A stretch of DNA of 17,962 nucleotides, from NCBI GenBank assembly GCA_014379815.1, contig JACMLA010000381.1, forward strand, positions 1-17,962, given 5' to 3'. The position numbers and the translations under genes were made by a program. Under the pieces are notes generated by a model. That model searched no databases. It had not been told where the DNA came from and saw only the letters and a list, made by a program, of their open reading frames with translations. Positions 15,681 through 17,962 of the stretch are shown piece after piece. Each line of letters starts with the position of its first letter. Position 1 is the first letter of the stretch. This DNA comes from Bryobacteraceae bacterium (lineage in GTDB: Bacteria; Acidobacteriota; Terriglobia; Bryobacterales; Bryobacteraceae).

Positions 15681-16516
15681 ATGGCGGGGGCCTCATTAGT
15701 TCTTGCCCCAAGCTTAGACATCAATGCGTCGGTTGCGGTGTACGCCTCGCGAACCCAATCTATGATTTTGTCCGGCTCCGGCGAGTACTCCAGCTCGATA
15801 CTGACTGAGCCTTGGAACCCAGCTTTCTGCAACTCGCTTATATACCCTTCGAAGGGCACACACCCCCGCCCCGGAGGCAGGTCGCCATGCACTTTGCCGT
15901 CGCAATCAGAAAGGTGGACGTGGGCTATACGCCCAGCAAGGTCAGCGATCCGGGCTGGAGCATCGTGAGCCAGCACAAGGTGTGAGATGTCAATGTTAGC
16001 GCCCACTGTTGCATTGTTCACATCAGTTAGGAACCGTGACATGGTCTCCACATTTTTAACGATCGACAACTGGAAAGGCTCTATCTCGACCGCAATCTCA
16101 AGGCCGAGTCTGGAGGAGTATTCTCCTAAGCTTTGCAAGCCCTCAACCGCCCACTTCCATTGGTCTTCAGGAGGAATGACCTGCCGTTCCCAGATATACT
16201 CTCCAACCACAATCAGAAAGTTGACTGCTTCCAGCTCATAGCCGAGATCGAGGTAAGCCTTGGCGCGGTCTATATGGAACTTACGTACCGGGGCGTTGAA
16301 ATCCGCGATACCTAGTGCACAGCCAACCACCGACGAGACCGGAAGATGCGCGTCCCGGCAGGCATGGCGGATCAGTCTGCGCTCAAGAGCATCGGTCTCC
16401 AGCGGATCCGCAAAGATGTCGATGGTGTCGAATCCAATCTCCTTCGTCAGGCGGATTCCCTCGGCAGTCGTGATCGGTGTGCCTACCCACGCGGAGTTGA
16501 TCAGTCCAAGATTCAT
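15677..16516 (-). CDS. Sugar phosphate isomerase/epimerase (xylose-isomerase-like TIM barrel)
   Basis: The 279-residue protein has no signal peptide, so it is cytoplasmic. It shows the ketose 3-epimerase/xylose-isomerase-like barrel: EIGFDTIDIFADP in the first strand-helix unit, and metal ligands at the four expected strand ends, namely Glu144 (AVEIEP), Asp176 (ANIDISH), His201 (HVHLSDCDG) and Glu241 (SIELEYS). This tetrad matches the Glu-Asp-His-Glu set of D-tagatose 3-epimerase-like enzymes. It is the first gene of the eight-gene minus-strand cluster, starting at ATG 16516 next to the divergent control region. No strong Shine-Dalgarno is visible. It ends in an ATGA overlap with the Tat-type paralogue. 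It probably processes a keto-sugar product once inside the cell; the substrate is not known. Confidence 0.85.
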   Translation of the reverse strand: MNLGLINSAWVGTPITTAEGIRLTKEIGFDTIDIFADPLETDALERRLIRHACRDAHLPVSSVVGCALGIADFNAPVRKFHIDRAKAYLDLGYELEAVNFLIVVGEYIWERQVIPPEDQWKWAVEGLQSLGEYSSRLGLEIAVEIEPFQLSIVKNVETMSRFLTDVNNATVGANIDISHLVLAHDAPARIADLAGRIAHVHLSDCDGKVHGDLPPGRGCVPFEGYISELQKAGFQGSVSIELEYSPEPDKIIDWVREAYTATDALMSKLGARTNEAPAI

Positions 16517-16582
16517 CTGTACGGAGCGATGCTATCATGACGGGCAACCCGTAATGAAACGATTCATGAAACCGAGCGTTCC
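16517..16582. promoter_or_regulatory. Divergent intergenic control region
   Basis: This 66-bp gap separates the starts of two divergent transcription units. It holds the LacI-type palindrome (16554-16569) and an adjacent interrupted dyad, TCAT-g-ACGGG (16535-16544) against CCCGT-a-ATGA (16548-16557). No convincing -35/-10 pair could be assigned in either direction. Confidence 0.5.
16554..16569 (+). promoter_or_regulatory. Predicted LacI-family operator in the divergent region
   Basis: ATGAAACGATTCATGA is a CpG-centred near-palindrome (ATGAA-A-CG-A-TTCAT) differing by one base from the site at 14794-14809. It lies 14 bp before the GTG of the Gfo/Idh gene and 37 bp before the divergent isomerase gene, so one repressor could affect both directions. 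Confidence 0.65.
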
Positions 16583-17710
16583 GTGGACTTGAACCTTAAT
16601 CTGGAACACTGTGCTCCCTCGCCGATTCGGTCCGATTACAGAATTGGCGCAATTGGAGCAGGTTTCATCATGCGGGACGTGCAGCTCCCAGCCTACCGGA
16701 CGGCAGGGTTCCCGGTCGCTGCGATTGCCTCCAGAACTCCCGAAATTGCACGTGAAGTCGCCGACGTCCGCGGGATTTCAAAGGTGTACGACACAATCGA
16801 CGAGCTTCTTGCTGACGACTCGATCGACATCTTCGACATCGCCGTGCCGCCCGACCGGCAAGTGGAAATCGTGCGCCAGCTGGTACGAATCGGAGCCCGG
16901 CCGAAAGGCATTCTGGCACAAAAGCCTTTGGCGACGGACCTTGCGGGGGCTCGTGAAATGGTCAACACTTGCGCGGAGCACGGCATCACTCTGGCGGTCA
17001 ACCAGAACATGCGATACGACCAGTCGATCCGTGCACTGCGCACCATTCTGCAACGCGGTTATCTGGGCGAGCCGGTACTGGCAACGATCGAGATGCGGGC
17101 CGTTCCGCACTGGCAATCCTGGCTGCAGCAATACCAGCGGCTGACGTTGCTCAACATGAGCGTGCATCACCTCGATACGTTGCGCTGGCTGTTTGGGCAG
17201 CCTGACGCGGTCTACACAAGTGCACGCCGCGACCCGCGTACGGAGTTTCCGCACGAGGACGGAATCTGCCTTTACATCCTCGAGTACAACAACGGGTTCC
17301 GGGCATCGGGTTGGGACGACGTCTGGCTGGGACCAAGAACACCGAATCTCGACCAGGATCCCTACATTCGCTGGCGCGTCGAGGGCTTGGAAGGCGTCGC
17401 CGAAGGATGGATTGGGTGGCCGCAATACCCGAACCGCAAGCCAAGCCAGATGCGCTTCAACACTCTCCGGCAGCCGGACATGTGGCTGACTCCCAAGTGG
17501 AACGAAGTCTGGTTTCCCGATGCCTTCAGCGGACCTATGGGGTCCCTGATGGATGCGATCACGTTGCAGCACGAGCCTGAGAACAGTGGGCGGGATAACC
17601 TGGCAACAATGGCGCTGGTGGAAGCTTGCTATTTGTCATTGGGCGAAAAGCGACGTGTGGAACTCACCGAGATTGCGCTGGAACTCGAACCGAAAAGGGT
17701 CGGCCAGTAG
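16583..17710 (+). CDS. Gfo/Idh/MocA-family oxidoreductase, cytoplasmic
   Basis: The 375-residue protein has the Rossmann motif IGAIGAGFIM at 21-30, DIFDIAVPPD in the fourth strand region, and the catalytic motif GILAQKPLA with Lys114 (QKP variant of EKP). The C-terminal domain includes NMSVHHLDTLRWLFG, with the histidine pair usual near the active site. No export signal, so it differs from the Tat-exported relative in the operon opposite. It probably oxidises or reduces a sugar or inositol-like compound with NAD(P). Start GTG 16583 is the only candidate giving a normal N-terminus, but its ribosome site is weak and the predicted operator sits just upstream. Its TAG stop is directly followed by the ATG of the LacI gene, so the enzyme and regulator are co-transcribed. 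Confidence 0.85.
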   Translation: MDLNLNLEHCAPSPIRSDYRIGAIGAGFIMRDVQLPAYRTAGFPVAAIASRTPEIAREVADVRGISKVYDTIDELLADDSIDIFDIAVPPDRQVEIVRQLVRIGARPKGILAQKPLATDLAGAREMVNTCAEHGITLAVNQNMRYDQSIRALRTILQRGYLGEPVLATIEMRAVPHWQSWLQQYQRLTLLNMSVHHLDTLRWLFGQPDAVYTSARRDPRTEFPHEDGICLYILEYNNGFRASGWDDVWLGPRTPNLDQDPYIRWRVEGLEGVAEGWIGWPQYPNRKPSQMRFNTLRQPDMWLTPKWNEVWFPDAFSGPMGSLMDAITLQHEPENSGRDNLATMALVEACYLSLGEKRRVELTEIALELEPKRVGQ

Positions 17711-17962
17711 ATGGCGCGTGAAGGCCAGAGAGTGCCGACGATCCGCGACGTGGCCCAGATGGCTGCGGTTTCGGTCGGCACTGTATCGCGTGTTCTCAAC
17801 GACAGCGACAACGTGGATGCGGGCCTGCGGGAAAAGGTAACCACCGCGATCCGCGAGCTCAGATACCGTCCCAATGCGCGTGCCCAGAGCTTTGTCCGGG
17901 AGCGTTCCAATGTCATCGCATTGGTGCTCTCTAACGGCATCGGACTCAGCAGGGTCTACGCC
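17711..17962 (+). CDS. LacI-family transcriptional regulator (partial, N-terminus only)
   Basis: The first 84 residues are present before the window ends. They contain the LacI helix-turn-helix (TIRDVAQMAAVSVGTVSRVL, residues 10-29), the third helix (REKVTTAIRELRYRPN) and the hinge-helix region (ARAQSFVRERS), then the first strand of the periplasmic-binding-like sensor domain (NVIALVLSN). The hinge helix of this family intercalates at a central CpG, which both predicted operators have. The protein is probably a local repressor of the receptor operon and of its own gene pair, released by a sugar-like inducer. The gene begins immediately after the preceding stop (TAG-ATG), with no clear own ribosome site. 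Confidence 0.92.
   Translation, partial: MAREGQRVPTIRDVAQMAAVSVGTVSRVLNDSDNVDAGLREKVTTAIRELRYRPNARAQSFVRERSNVIALVLSNGIGLSRVYA

Overview
The window looks like chromosomal DNA of an Acidobacteriota soil bacterium, probably of the Solibacter/Bryobacter type. This is inferred from gene content, not proven. It has a 1087-residue TonB-dependent receptor with an N-terminal carboxypeptidase-regulatory-like domain. Around it are Tat-exported sugar enzymes, a DUF1080 protein, several Gfo/Idh/MocA oxidoreductases, several xylose-isomerase-like TIM barrels and a LacI regulator. No tRNA, rRNA, CRISPR array or insertion sequence was seen.

Left part (1-6161). A small muconolactone-isomerase-like protein runs off the left edge on the minus strand. 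Upstream of it lie fragmentary reading frames. Then, on the plus strand, come an intact glutathione-independent formaldehyde dehydrogenase (617-1804), a frameshifted Gfo/Idh oxidoreductase (1916-3014), a GT4 glycosyltransferase with three frameshifts (3011-4235), a GT2 glycosyltransferase with an in-frame amber codon (4189-5184) and an intact NAD-dependent epimerase (5184-6161). From 1916 onward the genes overlap or abut like one glycan-assembly operon, but five reading-frame breaks fall between about 2190 and 4257.

Middle and right part (6144-16516), all on the minus strand. Eight closely packed genes are transcribed right to left: TIM-barrel isomerase, Tat-type TIM-barrel isomerase, TonB-dependent receptor, Tat-type Gfo/Idh oxidoreductase, secreted DUF1080 protein, phytanoyl-CoA-dioxygenase-like oxygenase, a third TIM-barrel isomerase and a polysaccharide flippase. 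The first five form a coherent set for taking up a glycoside and processing it oxidatively (3-keto-sugar chemistry) outside the cytoplasm. The flippase belongs functionally with the left-hand glycan genes and converges on the epimerase with an 18-bp overlap.

Far right (16583-17962), plus strand. A third Gfo/Idh oxidoreductase is followed immediately by the N-terminus of a LacI-family repressor cut by the window end. Two near-identical CpG-centred 16-bp palindromes (ATGAAACG[C/A]TTCATGA) were found. One lies in the divergent intergenic region (16554-16569). The other lies directly downstream of a perfect TTGACA element in front of the receptor gene (14794-14809). They are good candidates for this LacI protein's operators and define a predicted local regulon.
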